A DNA stretch of 64,000 bases from Paenibacillus sp. RUD330 (lineage in GTDB: Bacteria; Bacillota; Bacilli; Paenibacillales; Paenibacillaceae): NCBI RefSeq assembly GCF_002243345.2, contig NZ_CP022655.2, positions 2,854,501 to 2,918,500 of the forward strand, given 5' to 3'. How positions within the stretch are numbered: the stretch's first letter is position 1; the number at the start of each line of letters is the position of its first letter. The notes under the pieces were generated by a model. The model was not told the DNA's origin, ran no database searches, and was given only the letters and a program-made list of their open reading frames with translations. This document shows positions 54,447 to 62,534 of the stretch, piece by piece. A program made the position numbers and the translations under genes.

Positions 54447-55310
54447 ATGGGACCTTTTCGACCCGATCTGCTCAAAGGCAAAACCGTGCTCGTGACGGGC
54501 GGCGCGACCGGACTGGGACGCGCGATGGCGGAAGGCTTCGCCGCGCATGGAGCCTCCATCGCGCTCGCGGGACGGCGCGAGGAGAAGCTGCAGGAAGCGG
54601 CCGAGGCGTTCCGCGAGGCCGGCCATGACGTATTCGTCCAAAGCTGCGACGTCCGGGAGCCCTCTTCCCTATCCGCATTGGCGGATGCGCTGGACGAGCG
54701 CTTCGGAGGCGTCGACGTGCTCGTCAACAACGCCGCCGGCAACTTCATCAGTCCGACCGAGCGTCTCTCGCCCCGCGCCGTCGACGCCGTGCTGAACATC
54801 GTGCTGCACGGAACCTTCTATGCGACGCTTGAGTTCGGCAAGCGCTGGATCGCGGCCGGACGCGGCGGAACGATGCTGAACATCGTCACGACCTATGCCG
54901 AGACCGGCTCCGGGTTCGTGGCGCCGTCGGCCGCGGCCAAAGCCGGAGTGCTCGCTCTCACCCGCTCGCTGGCGGTGGAATGGGCGCGCTACGGCATCCG
55001 CCAGGTCGCCATCGCGCCAGGTCCGTTTCCGACGGAGGGCGCATGGGCAAGGCTGGCTCCGACGCCGGAGCTGGCCGCGCGGATGGCCGACCGCATTCCG
55101 CTCAAGCGTGTGGGCGACAAGCAAGAGCTTGCCGATCTGGCCGCATTCCTCGTCTCCGACTACGCCTCTTATCTCAACGGCGAGGTCGTCACGATCGACG
55201 GCGGCGAATGGCTCCAGGGCGCCGGACAGTTCAACAGCCTGCTGGAGGTGACGGCGGACCAATGGGACCGGCTTGCCGAGCTTACCCGCAAGGGCGGCAA
55301 AGGGCAATAA
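54447..55310 (+). CDS. fadH: 2,4-dienoyl-CoA reductase-like SDR (FadH/YkuF-like)
   Basis: A 287-residue short-chain dehydrogenase. The cofactor motif is VLVTGGATGLGRAMAEGF, then VLVNNAAGNFISPTERLSP, VTTYAETGSGFVAPSAAAKAGVLALTRSLAVEWARYGIR (read in pieces), IAPGPFPTEGA and YLNGEVVTIDGGEWL. The NNAAGNF and APGP motifs match the Bacillus FadH type, an NADPH-dependent reductase needed for beta-oxidation of unsaturated fatty acids. Position directly behind etfA supports it. AAGGAGGAG precedes the ATG at 54447. It has its own transcript start or read-through from etfA past a terminator. Confidence 0.85.
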   Translation: MGPFRPDLLKGKTVLVTGGATGLGRAMAEGFAAHGASIALAGRREEKLQEAAEAFREAGHDVFVQSCDVREPSSLSALADALDERFGGVDVLVNNAAGNFISPTERLSPRAVDAVLNIVLHGTFYATLEFGKRWIAAGRGGTMLNIVTTYAETGSGFVAPSAAAKAGVLALTRSLAVEWARYGIRQVAIAPGPFPTEGAWARLAPTPELAARMADRIPLKRVGDKQELADLAAFLVSDYASYLNGEVVTIDGGEWLQGAGQFNSLLEVTADQWDRLAELTRKGGKGQ

Positions 55311-55372
55311 CGCCTCCGCTTCCCTTTTGCGCCCGGGACCTTCCGTCCATATCGGAAGCAGCCGCATACGCC

Positions 55373-55418
55373 AAAAAGCCCTCGCCGGGCTCAAGCTTCT
55401 GCCCGGCGAGGGCTTTTT
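55373..55418. terminator. Bidirectional terminator between fadH and selU
   Basis: AAAAAGCCCTCGCCGGGC and its complement form an 18-bp stem around 10 nt with T-runs on both strands; the genes on either side converge. Confidence 0.95.
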
Positions 55419-55427
55419 CCTGCACAG

Positions 55428-56471
55428 CTAGACCGGAACTCCGCTTGACGGGAGCGCCGCGATGATCGGCTCCAGGGCGGCGACGGCCGAGTCGGCCTGC
55501 ACGAAAAGTTCCTTTTCGCTGTCATACCGGTCGGAGCCGTGCTCGTAGCGCGGATCGTAATAAGCGGTCAGCAGCAGCTCCGCGGCGCGGCCGAAGTCAT
55601 CGTTCAGGATGCTCTGCTCGATCTCCGCCGCGACAGGGGTATGGATTCTCGGCTTGATGACGCGGAAGGCGGCCATGCATTGCTGCTTGTGCTCCTCCGG
55701 ACGGTAATCCTCCAGAATATGCCGGATCCGCTCCCCGATCGGCAGCTCGACCCGGATCGGAATTCCCGCTTCCTTGGCTTCCATGAGGAATTCGGGAAGC
55801 ACGCATTTGCCGATGCGGCGGCTTTCCGCCTCCATAAGGACGTAAGGCGAATGCCGCAGGGCGATCAGCCGCTCAAGCAGCAGCGACTCGAACGTCTTCT
55901 GGTTGTGGGCGCGCATCCCGATCTGGCCGAAGATGGAGCCGCGATGCCCCGCCATCCCTTCCAGATCCAGCACCGGATAGCCGCGGCGTTCAAGCTCGGA
56001 CAGAATCGCCGTCTTGCCCGTTCCCGTATTGCCGTGAATGACATAGGCGCGCTGATCGAAGGAGAACTCCGCCAGCGTCTCGACGACCCAGCGCCGGTAT
56101 TCGCGGAATCCGCCCGACAGCCGGTAAGCGTGGATGTCCATCAAGGAAAGCAAAGTCGCCGTCGTCCGGCTCCGCATTCCCCCTCTCCAGCAGAACAGGG
56201 CCTTCTTCTGGGGAATGGCAGCGAACTGCGCGATGAATGCCGGCAGCTTGGCCGAAATGATCTCCAGCCCCCGCTTTTTCGCATCCTGGACGCTGACCTG
56301 CTTGTACAGCGTGCCGATCTCCGCCCGCTCGCGGTCGTCGAAGAAGGGTATGTTGATGCTTCCGGGAATCGTGGACTCCTCGTATTCGGACGGGGAGCGG
56401 ACGTCGATGATGACGAGCTCTCCCGAATCCCTCTTCGCTCTCAGCTCTTGCACGGTCAAATCCTGAAACAT
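55428..56471 (-). CDS. selU: tRNA 2-selenouridine synthase (MnmH/SelU)
   Basis: A 347-residue enzyme that converts 2-thiouridine at tRNA wobble position 34 to 2-selenouridine via a geranylated intermediate. The N-terminal rhodanese domain has LVIIDVRSPSEYEESTIPGS and the catalytic Cys94 in CWRGGMRS. The C-terminal P-loop domain has Walker A IHGNTGTGKTAIL. The substrate selenophosphate is made by SelD, whose gene lies 11 bp upstream in the same operon. GTAAGGAGAG precedes the ATG. Confidence 0.95.
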   Translation of the reverse strand: MFQDLTVQELRAKRDSGELVIIDVRSPSEYEESTIPGSINIPFFDDRERAEIGTLYKQVSVQDAKKRGLEIISAKLPAFIAQFAAIPQKKALFCWRGGMRSRTTATLLSLMDIHAYRLSGGFREYRRWVVETLAEFSFDQRAYVIHGNTGTGKTAILSELERRGYPVLDLEGMAGHRGSIFGQIGMRAHNQKTFESLLLERLIALRHSPYVLMEAESRRIGKCVLPEFLMEAKEAGIPIRVELPIGERIRHILEDYRPEEHKQQCMAAFRVIKPRIHTPVAAEIEQSILNDDFGRAAELLLTAYYDPRYEHGSDRYDSEKELFVQADSAVAALEPIIAALPSSGVPV

Positions 56472-56482
56472 GGAATCTCTCC

Positions 56483-57532
56483 TTACGATACTTCGATGAT
56501 GCCGTGATGGTCGTCGACCGCTTCTCCGATGACAGCCGCCTCAAGGCCTGCCGCAAGCAGCTCGCCGAGCAGGGAATCCCCTTCTTCTCCGGCAACGGAA
56601 ATGAGGAGTCCTCCCGAAGTCACCGCGTCGCACAGGATGAGGCGGTCGAGCTCGTCGAGCTCCGGACCGAACGTGACCGCCGGCTGCACATGCGCATAGT
56701 TGTTTCTCGTTCCGCCCGGAACGAAGCCTTCTTCGGCGAGCTCGCGGGTGCGCGGCAGGACCGGAACGTCGCTGCGCCTGATGTTCAGGCCGACTCGGCT
56801 TCCTTTGGCCATCTCCGAAGCATGGCCGAGCAGCCCGAAGCCGGTCACATCGGTGCAGGCGCGGACGTCGTAGCCGTCCATGATTTCGGCCGCCTTGCGG
56901 TTGAGCGCCGCCATGACGGAAGTCACCTTGGCGACATCGCTTTCCGTCAGCCGGTCTTTCTTGATCGACGTCGTATAGATGCCTACCCCGATCGGCTTCG
57001 TCAGGATGAGCTTGTCTCCCGGACGGGAGCCGGCATTCGTGCGGACGCGTCCGGGATGGACGAGACCGGTGACGGCCATGCCGAACTTGGGCTCCTTGTC
57101 GTCGATGGAATGGCCCCCGACGAGCGTAGCGCCCGCTTCAGCCAGCTTGTCGGCGGCTCCGCGGAGAATATCGGCGAGGAGGCTTTTGTCGAGCGTCGCG
57201 ATCGGAAAGGCGACGATATTGAGCGCCGTCAGCGGCTTGCCGCCCATCGCGTAGATGTCGCTGATGGCGTTGGCGGCCGCGATCTGGCCGAAGGAATACG
57301 GATCGTCGACGATCGGAGTAAAGAAATCGACCGTCTGCACGAGCGCGAGCTCGTCGCTCAGCCGGTAGACGCCCGCATCGTCGCTCGTATCCAGCCCGAC
57401 GAGCAGATCGGCGTTGGGCAGCGCCGGAGGCAGCTGCCTCAGCACCTCCGACAAGTCGGACGGTCCGATTTTGCAGCCGCAGCCGCCTTTGGTGGAGAGC
57501 GAGGTCAATTTGATCACATTGGATTCCGGCAT
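56483..57532 (-). CDS. selD: Selenide, water dikinase (selenophosphate synthetase)
   Basis: A 349-residue enzyme that makes selenophosphate from selenide and ATP. The active-site loop KGGCGCK places catalytic Cys18 and Lys21 near the N-terminus; both cysteines are TGC, so this is not a selenoprotein. LVGLDTSDDAGVY, LVQTVDFFTPIVDDPYSFG, ANAISDIYAMGGKP and GGHSIDDKEPKFGMAV are conserved segments. GGGAGG precedes the ATG. With selU downstream and no selA or selB in view, the local role is tRNA selenation rather than selenocysteine. Confidence 0.95.
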   Translation of the reverse strand: MPESNVIKLTSLSTKGGCGCKIGPSDLSEVLRQLPPALPNADLLVGLDTSDDAGVYRLSDELALVQTVDFFTPIVDDPYSFGQIAAANAISDIYAMGGKPLTALNIVAFPIATLDKSLLADILRGAADKLAEAGATLVGGHSIDDKEPKFGMAVTGLVHPGRVRTNAGSRPGDKLILTKPIGVGIYTTSIKKDRLTESDVAKVTSVMAALNRKAAEIMDGYDVRACTDVTGFGLLGHASEMAKGSRVGLNIRRSDVPVLPRTRELAEEGFVPGGTRNNYAHVQPAVTFGPELDELDRLILCDAVTSGGLLISVAGEEGDSLLGELLAAGLEAAVIGEAVDDHHGIIEVS

Positions 57533-57670
57533 GGTTCATCCTCCCAGATGGCTAGTACTTTACTTCCTCAAGTATACGCCAAGGCCGCTCAAAAACCAAA
57601 AAGGCGCGCCGCACTCGCCGCTTCAGCCGCATCTCCTCAAAAAAGGGAAGGAACGGATAGCGGGATATGC

Positions 57671-57676
57671 TATAAT
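57671..57676 (+). promoter_or_regulatory. Extended -10 promoter of the ArsP-like permease
   Basis: TGCTATAAT is a consensus extended -10 element (TATAAT at 57671). No good -35 lies 17 bp upstream. The 180-bp gap from selD otherwise shows no structure I can support. Confidence 0.55.
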
Positions 57677-57713
57677 AATCAAGTTTTCCATTCCATCTTA
57701 GGAGGTCGTAACC

Positions 57714-58784
57714 ATGAGTCCTTCCCAAGGAACTCTTCCGCGTCCGTCGATGAGCGGCAAAAAGGCCGCCTGGCTTGCTGTCGCATTCATTCTGATCACC
57801 GTCGCCGGCCTGACATATGTAAAATGGTGGCCTTATTACGGTAAAGCGTTGAAAGCCATCACGGACCATACGATCGGCAGCTCGATCCTGACCGGGGGCT
57901 CGGAGAGCATTCCGTCTCCGTCCTGGCAATCCGCCTGGGACTATGCCCAAGCTTATTATAAGGCGGTCTGGAAGGCGGCCGTGCTCGGCATTCTGCTCGG
58001 CTCCCTCGTCCAGGTGCTGATTCCGTCGGGCTGGCTGCTCCGCGTTCTCGGCGGACGCAGCTTCAAGAGCACGGCCATCGGCGGCCTCGCCTCGCTGCCC
58101 GGCATGATGTGCTCCTGCTGCGCCGCTCCGATCGCTGTCGGCCTGCGCAAGAAAAACGTCTCCGCCGGCGCCGCCCTCGCCTTCTGGCTCGGCAATCCGC
58201 TGCTGAATCCGGCGACGCTCATCTTCATGACGTTCGTGCTCACGTGGAAATTCACGCTGCTGCGCCTGCTGTTCGGCATCGCCATCACCTTCGGCGTGAG
58301 CTACTTCGCGAACCGCTTCGTCAAGGACGCCGCCATCCCGGAGGATCAGGTGCTCTCCGCCGTGCCCGCCGAGGACGACCGTCCGTTCTGGCTGCGCTGG
58401 CTGCGAAGCCTCGGCCACATGCTGCTTAACGTCGTGCCGGCTTACATCATCGCCGTTCTGCTGCTCGGCGCCGCCCGCGCCTGGCTGTTCCCGAGCCTCG
58501 GCGAAGGGACCGGCATGACGATCCTGACGCTGCTTCTGTTCGCAATCGCAGGCACGCTGTTCGTCATTCCGACCGCAGCCGAGATTCCGATCGTGCAGGC
58601 GTTCACCTCCCTCGGCTTCGGCGCCAGCGCCGCCGGCGCGCTCCTCATCACGCTGCCCGCCGTCAGCCTGCCGTCGCTCCTGATGATCCGCCGCGCATTC
58701 CCGGCCAAAGTATTAGGGCTCGTCTTCGGGTCGGTCGTCGTCGCAGGCGTGCTGAGCGGCATCATCGGCTCCTTCTTCCTATAG
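57714..58784 (+). CDS. ArsP_1/DUF318 family permease
   Basis: A 356-residue permease with eight to ten membrane segments. The family motif GMMCSCCAAPIAVGLR (two adjacent Cys) and LAFWLGNPLLNPATLIFM lie in the first repeat; TLFVIPTAAEIPIVQAF marks the second. Known members export organoarsenicals (ArsP) or affect copper and zinc; the substrate here is not shown. It is divergent from the selU-selD operon with 180 bp between, making a link with selenium compounds possible but unproven. TAGGAGG precedes the ATG. A terminator follows at 58798. Confidence 0.85.
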   Translation: MSPSQGTLPRPSMSGKKAAWLAVAFILITVAGLTYVKWWPYYGKALKAITDHTIGSSILTGGSESIPSPSWQSAWDYAQAYYKAVWKAAVLGILLGSLVQVLIPSGWLLRVLGGRSFKSTAIGGLASLPGMMCSCCAAPIAVGLRKKNVSAGAALAFWLGNPLLNPATLIFMTFVLTWKFTLLRLLFGIAITFGVSYFANRFVKDAAIPEDQVLSAVPAEDDRPFWLRWLRSLGHMLLNVVPAYIIAVLLLGAARAWLFPSLGEGTGMTILTLLLFAIAGTLFVIPTAAEIPIVQAFTSLGFGASAAGALLITLPAVSLPSLLMIRRAFPAKVLGLVFGSVVVAGVLSGIIGSFFL

Positions 58785-58797
58785 CCGAACCACGCCA

Positions 58798-58835
58798 GAA
58801 AGGCCTTCTCCGACCTATGTCGGAGAAGGCCTTTT
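58798..58835. terminator. Bidirectional terminator
   Basis: AAGGCCTTCTCCGAC and GTCGGAGAAGGCCTT around CTAT, with T-runs on both strands, between the convergent permease and protease genes. Confidence 0.93.
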
Positions 58836-58840
58836 CCGAT

Positions 58841-60190
58841 TCATTTCTTCGGATGGGCTTTGAGCCAGGACAGCATGTCGTCGAGTGTGCGGACGGGCAC
58901 GATCTCCAGCGAGGCGCTGCCCTTGCGGGCATCCTGCTCCTGGCCTTGCGGGACGAAGAACACATCCGCGCCTGCTCGTGCGACCGTATAGGCCTTCTGC
59001 TCGATGCCGCCGATCTCCCCTACGTTCCCGTTCCCGTCCAGCGTGCCGGTGCCGGCCACCCGGTTGCCGTACGTAATGCCTCCCGGAGTCAGCTGGTCGA
59101 TGACCGTCAACGCCAGCATCGCCCCATGCGACGGACCTCCCTGGTAGACGAGATAGGAGCGGTAGTCGGCCTGTCTCGTCAGATCGGCCGTCGTCCGGTC
59201 CTGCACCTGGATGCCGAATGCCGCGCGGCCCGGCTGCTCGGGATTCTCCCTCGTCCCGATATCCGCCGACAGCTCCTGATTGCCCCGCTTCAGCCCTACC
59301 CGGACCGTATCGCCCGGTTTGACGGAGCTCATGGCCTTCGCCAGCATGGCCGTCGTGCCGATCTCCTTGCCGTTCAAGCCGGTCAGCACATCGCCGGGCT
59401 CAAGCCGCCCCTCAGCGGGACTGTCCTTGAGCAAGGAGAGCACTTGGACCCCGGTCGGAATCACTCCTCGGCCGAGTCCGAGCTTCTTGAGCGCGACGGC
59501 GGTTCCGACATCGTTGGCGCCTGCCCGCTGAATGAACACCTGCCTTTGGATCTCACCCAGCGAAATGCTCGTATCCCTCTTTTCAAGATGCAAATGAGGG
59601 AACAGTTCGGCGTAGATCCAGTCCACCGGAAAAGCCGGACGCTCGATGACCAGCACGCCTTCCAGGCTCCCTCTGTCCGTGCCGCCTTGGATATGGGCGT
59701 AGCGGTTCATGTTCATCGTGAATCCCGGAGTGGTGACGCCATAGGACGTCGGGTAAAAAAGGAACGCTCCGATCGCCGCCGCTGCCAAGGCGGTCGTCAG
59801 CGATCTCCATGGGAAGCCACCCCGTCTTGCGCGCTCGCTCACAAGAGCGTCGACGAGGATGAGAGCTCCGGTAGCCGCCGCTGCGGCAGCGGCAGCCTCG
59901 AAGCGGTCCGGCCGCGTAAGCAGCAGCAGCCCTGTCAGGATGCCTCCGGCAACGGCGAGCAGATTAATGACGCCAAGCCAGCTTCTTCCCCTCTGGAGCC
60001 AGGAGGAATAAGCGCCGGCAGCCCACATCAGAGGAATGACCGCGGCGATGCGGGACAGGATCTGGATCAGATCCATCCAATAATAGCTGCCCAGCCGCAA
60101 GGGATCCCCGATCCAGATCAGTTCTCCACAAACTGAAACAACCGCTGCGGCGATCAGGGATGCTGCGTACCAGCGGGAGCTTTTGCCCAT
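58841..60190 (-). CDS. Membrane-anchored PDZ/Lon-like (S16) protease
   Basis: A 449-residue protein. Four N-terminal membrane segments (residues about 8-150), then an extracytoplasmic region with a PDZ domain (about 240-310; SPAEGRLEPGDVLTGLNGKEI) and a Lon-type S16 domain. The Ser-Lys dyad is visible: Ser354 in GPSHGAML and Lys in GGIEQKAYTVARAGADV. In most relatives (YlbL, SepM) the residue after Ser is Ala, not His. YlbL/SepM have one membrane anchor, so the four-segment N-terminus is unusual. The ATG at 60190 has GGGGAGGA upstream. Confidence 0.85.
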   Translation of the reverse strand: MGKSSRWYAASLIAAAVVSVCGELIWIGDPLRLGSYYWMDLIQILSRIAAVIPLMWAAGAYSSWLQRGRSWLGVINLLAVAGGILTGLLLLTRPDRFEAAAAAAAATGALILVDALVSERARRGGFPWRSLTTALAAAAIGAFLFYPTSYGVTTPGFTMNMNRYAHIQGGTDRGSLEGVLVIERPAFPVDWIYAELFPHLHLEKRDTSISLGEIQRQVFIQRAGANDVGTAVALKKLGLGRGVIPTGVQVLSLLKDSPAEGRLEPGDVLTGLNGKEIGTTAMLAKAMSSVKPGDTVRVGLKRGNQELSADIGTRENPEQPGRAAFGIQVQDRTTADLTRQADYRSYLVYQGGPSHGAMLALTVIDQLTPGGITYGNRVAGTGTLDGNGNVGEIGGIEQKAYTVARAGADVFFVPQGQEQDARKGSASLEIVPVRTLDDMLSWLKAHPKK

Positions 60191-60393
60191 TTCCTCGTCC
60201 TCCCCAAATGACTGCGTCTGGCTTTCCAATGTCTTCCTTCTCTATTAGGATACACAAGAGGGAGCCCTACATTCAATGAGCCCATCCGATCCATCGTTTT
60301 ACAGACCCGGCCAATGCCGATACAATGAAGGAGTTCGCTACCATCCATGCCGGCCCGACCGGTGCCGGCACACCAAGGAGATCGATTCAGCCT

Positions 60394-61335
60394 ATGGACA
60401 TCGCAACCTGGAACGCCCTGCAGGCCGGCCTGCCGCAATGGCTGGAAAACAGCCGCGCCCGAACGGCAGACGGCAAGACCGCATCCTATATTCCCGAGCT
60501 CAGCAAGGCGGATCCGGACACTCTCGGCATCCATATCGCCGACATGAACGGCGGATCCGTCTCGGCAGGCGATTGCGGGACCCGATTCACCATGCAAAGC
60601 ATATCCAAGGTATTCACCCTGATACTGGCTCTCATGGACAACGGAGAGGAAGTTGTATTCAGCAAAGTCGGCATGGAGCCGACCGGAGACAATTTCAACT
60701 CGATGCTCAAGCTGGAGCTCGTGCAGCCGGGCATTCCCTTCAATCCGCTCATCAACGCAGGGGCCATCGTCATTTCTTCCTTGATCAACGGAAACAGCCC
60801 CGCCGAGAAGGCGGGGCGCATCCTGGATTTCATCTCCGGGCTTGCAGGGAATCCTGATCTGGCTGTAGACGACGCTACCTATTATTCCGAATCCGCAACC
60901 GGCAACCTGAACCGGTCCATGGCGTATTTCCTGACCGACAACGGCGTCCTCCGAGGCGGAGTCGAGGAAGTTCTGGAAGTCTATTTCCGGCACTGCTCCA
61001 TCTCGGCGACATGCAGCGATCTCGCGAGGATGGCCGTCATCCTGGCGAACGACGGCATCGATCCCGGCACGGGACAAGCCCTGATCCCAAGACGATACGT
61101 GCAGATCGCCAAAACGTTCATGGTCACCTGCGGCATGTACAACGGCTCCGGACAATTCGCCATCGATGTCGGCTTGCCTGCCAAGTCCGGCGTATCGGGC
61201 GGCATTCTGGCGCTCGTGCCGGGCTTGGCGGGAATCGGGGTCATCGGTCCCGCGCTGAATCCGCATGGCAACAGCCTGGCCGGGGTTCATCTGCTTCGTT
61301 CCCTGTCCCGTGAATTCGATTGGAGCATGTTCTAG
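60394..61335 (+). CDS. glsA: Glutaminase A
   Basis: A 313-residue serine-dependent glutaminase that hydrolyses glutamine to glutamate and ammonia. The beta-lactamase-like SxxK motif is Ser69-Lys72 in MQSISKVF; EPTGDNFNSM, NPLINAGAI, YYSESATGN and GLPAKSGVSGGI complete the family pattern. The ATG at 60394 gives the usual length but lies 13 nt after AAGGAG; 23 in-frame codons precede it to an ATG at 60325. Its TAG stop overlaps the stop of the convergent gene by 4 nt. Confidence 0.93.
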   Translation: MDIATWNALQAGLPQWLENSRARTADGKTASYIPELSKADPDTLGIHIADMNGGSVSAGDCGTRFTMQSISKVFTLILALMDNGEEVVFSKVGMEPTGDNFNSMLKLELVQPGIPFNPLINAGAIVISSLINGNSPAEKAGRILDFISGLAGNPDLAVDDATYYSESATGNLNRSMAYFLTDNGVLRGGVEEVLEVYFRHCSISATCSDLARMAVILANDGIDPGTGQALIPRRYVQIAKTFMVTCGMYNGSGQFAIDVGLPAKSGVSGGILALVPGLAGIGVIGPALNPHGNSLAGVHLLRSLSREFDWSMF

Positions 61336-62426
61336 CCGATTGCCTCGTCTTCCGCCTCACCTTCCCTTACCTGGACGGTGAAGCGGATGCGGCTGCCTTC
61401 GCCGTCATGCTCGAACCACAGCTCGCCGCCCATCGCCTCGATCCGGTCCCTGACGACGGATATAGGCTGTATGCGGCTCTCGGCTTCATGAGGATGCCAG
61501 ATCGTGAAGAGCAGATCGAGCATGTCGTTGCCGATGCTTCGGGAATTCACATGGACACGGGCCCCGACCGTTCCCGGCTCTGCGCCGAAGGCGGCTGCCG
61601 AGAGCAGGATGATCAGCGTCTCGCGGAGCAGCTCCTCGTCCCCGACTACCCGGATCGGAAGCTCGGGATCCAGCCAGCAGCTGAGCTGCAGCTGCTGGCT
61701 GAGCCCGTCGTGAAGTCCGGCGGCAAGCTCGGCCAGCAGCACATGAAGCGAGAACGGCGTTATCCGGCGGTCGACGGAACCGGCCGCCATCCGCGAATTG
61801 GCCATCATATGCTGGATCAGCTGAATGAGGTAGCCGCTGCTCCCAATAATCGTGTCGACGTAGCTTCTCTGCTCGTCGTTCAGTTCCGTTTCCGCCAGCA
61901 GCTCCGCCATGCCGGATATGCCGGTCATAGGAGTGATCATCTCAAGTCCAAGTTCGTAGAGCTGATCCTTATCCTTTTCCAGCCTGGCATTGGCGGTGCT
62001 CATCTCTTCAAGGCGGCGCTTGTTTTCCAGGCTCTCCTCCGCGATTCCGGATTCCTTGTGGAGCCATCTGGCCGCCGCCATCCGCAGGACGGCCTTCTCC
62101 ATCTCGGTGAAAGCCGCTTCTCTCCGCAGCAGTCCTAGCGTCCCCCCCGATGCCTTGCCGCCGGGACTCACCGGCAGCCCGCAGTAATGAAACCCGAGCC
62201 AGGTATCTCCCTCGGCTCCAGCTTCCGGTTCATCGACCTCCCGGCCGCAGTGCAGGATCGGCTCCCCCTTGTGATGCAAGTGCGCGACATGCTCCTCGTT
62301 CCCTTGTCGTTCGGAAACGAAGTAGGCATCGGCATCGATCAGCTTCGAGATCCCCGTCAGCAGCGCGTCCATCGGCAAGCGGACATTTTCTTCTTCCGCC
62401 GAATGATCCTGTGTTGTTTCCGTCAT
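61332..62426 (-). CDS. Degenerate histidine kinase (GAF-like plus inactive HisKA/HATPase)
   Basis: A 364-residue cytoplasmic protein. Residues about 20-135 look like a GAF domain, 130-165 are a coiled-coil linker, and 155-364 align with hybrid-type histidine kinases. The H-box has Leu161 in place of His (GLEMITPMTGI against SHEIRTPMNGI). In the N-box LIILLSAAAF, Ala277 replaces Asn. The G1 and G2 glycine boxes are absent although MGGELWFEHDGEGSRIRFTV at the end is well kept. It should not autophosphorylate or bind ATP normally, and may act as an adaptor. The ATG at 62426 is preferred; a GTG lies 5 codons upstream. Confidence 0.8.
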   Translation of the reverse strand: MTETTQDHSAEEENVRLPMDALLTGISKLIDADAYFVSERQGNEEHVAHLHHKGEPILHCGREVDEPEAGAEGDTWLGFHYCGLPVSPGGKASGGTLGLLRREAAFTEMEKAVLRMAAARWLHKESGIAEESLENKRRLEEMSTANARLEKDKDQLYELGLEMITPMTGISGMAELLAETELNDEQRSYVDTIIGSSGYLIQLIQHMMANSRMAAGSVDRRITPFSLHVLLAELAAGLHDGLSQQLQLSCWLDPELPIRVVGDEELLRETLIILLSAAAFGAEPGTVGARVHVNSRSIGNDMLDLLFTIWHPHEAESRIQPISVVRDRIEAMGGELWFEHDGEGSRIRFTVQVREGEAEDEAIG

Positions 62427-62445
62427 CGCATCAACGCCCACCCCG

Positions 62446-62496
62446 AAAAAAAATAAAAGCCAAGAATAGGCGCCTTCCCGGCGCCGGTTCTTGGCT
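62446..62496 (-). terminator. Rho-independent terminator after the DUF2294 gene
   Basis: AGCCAAGAA with TTCTTGGCT and an inner GGCGCC/GGCGCC stem (62458-62496), followed on the minus strand by a T-rich run. It also separates the downstream pseudokinase gene. Confidence 0.85.
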
Positions 62497-62534
62497 CATG
62501 AACAGCGTATCGTAATATCTGGTCATAAAGTCCG

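Noticed and set aside
57470-57490. Possible selenocysteine in SelD
   Set aside because: The active-site codons are TGC, not TGA, and no SECIS-like hairpin follows.
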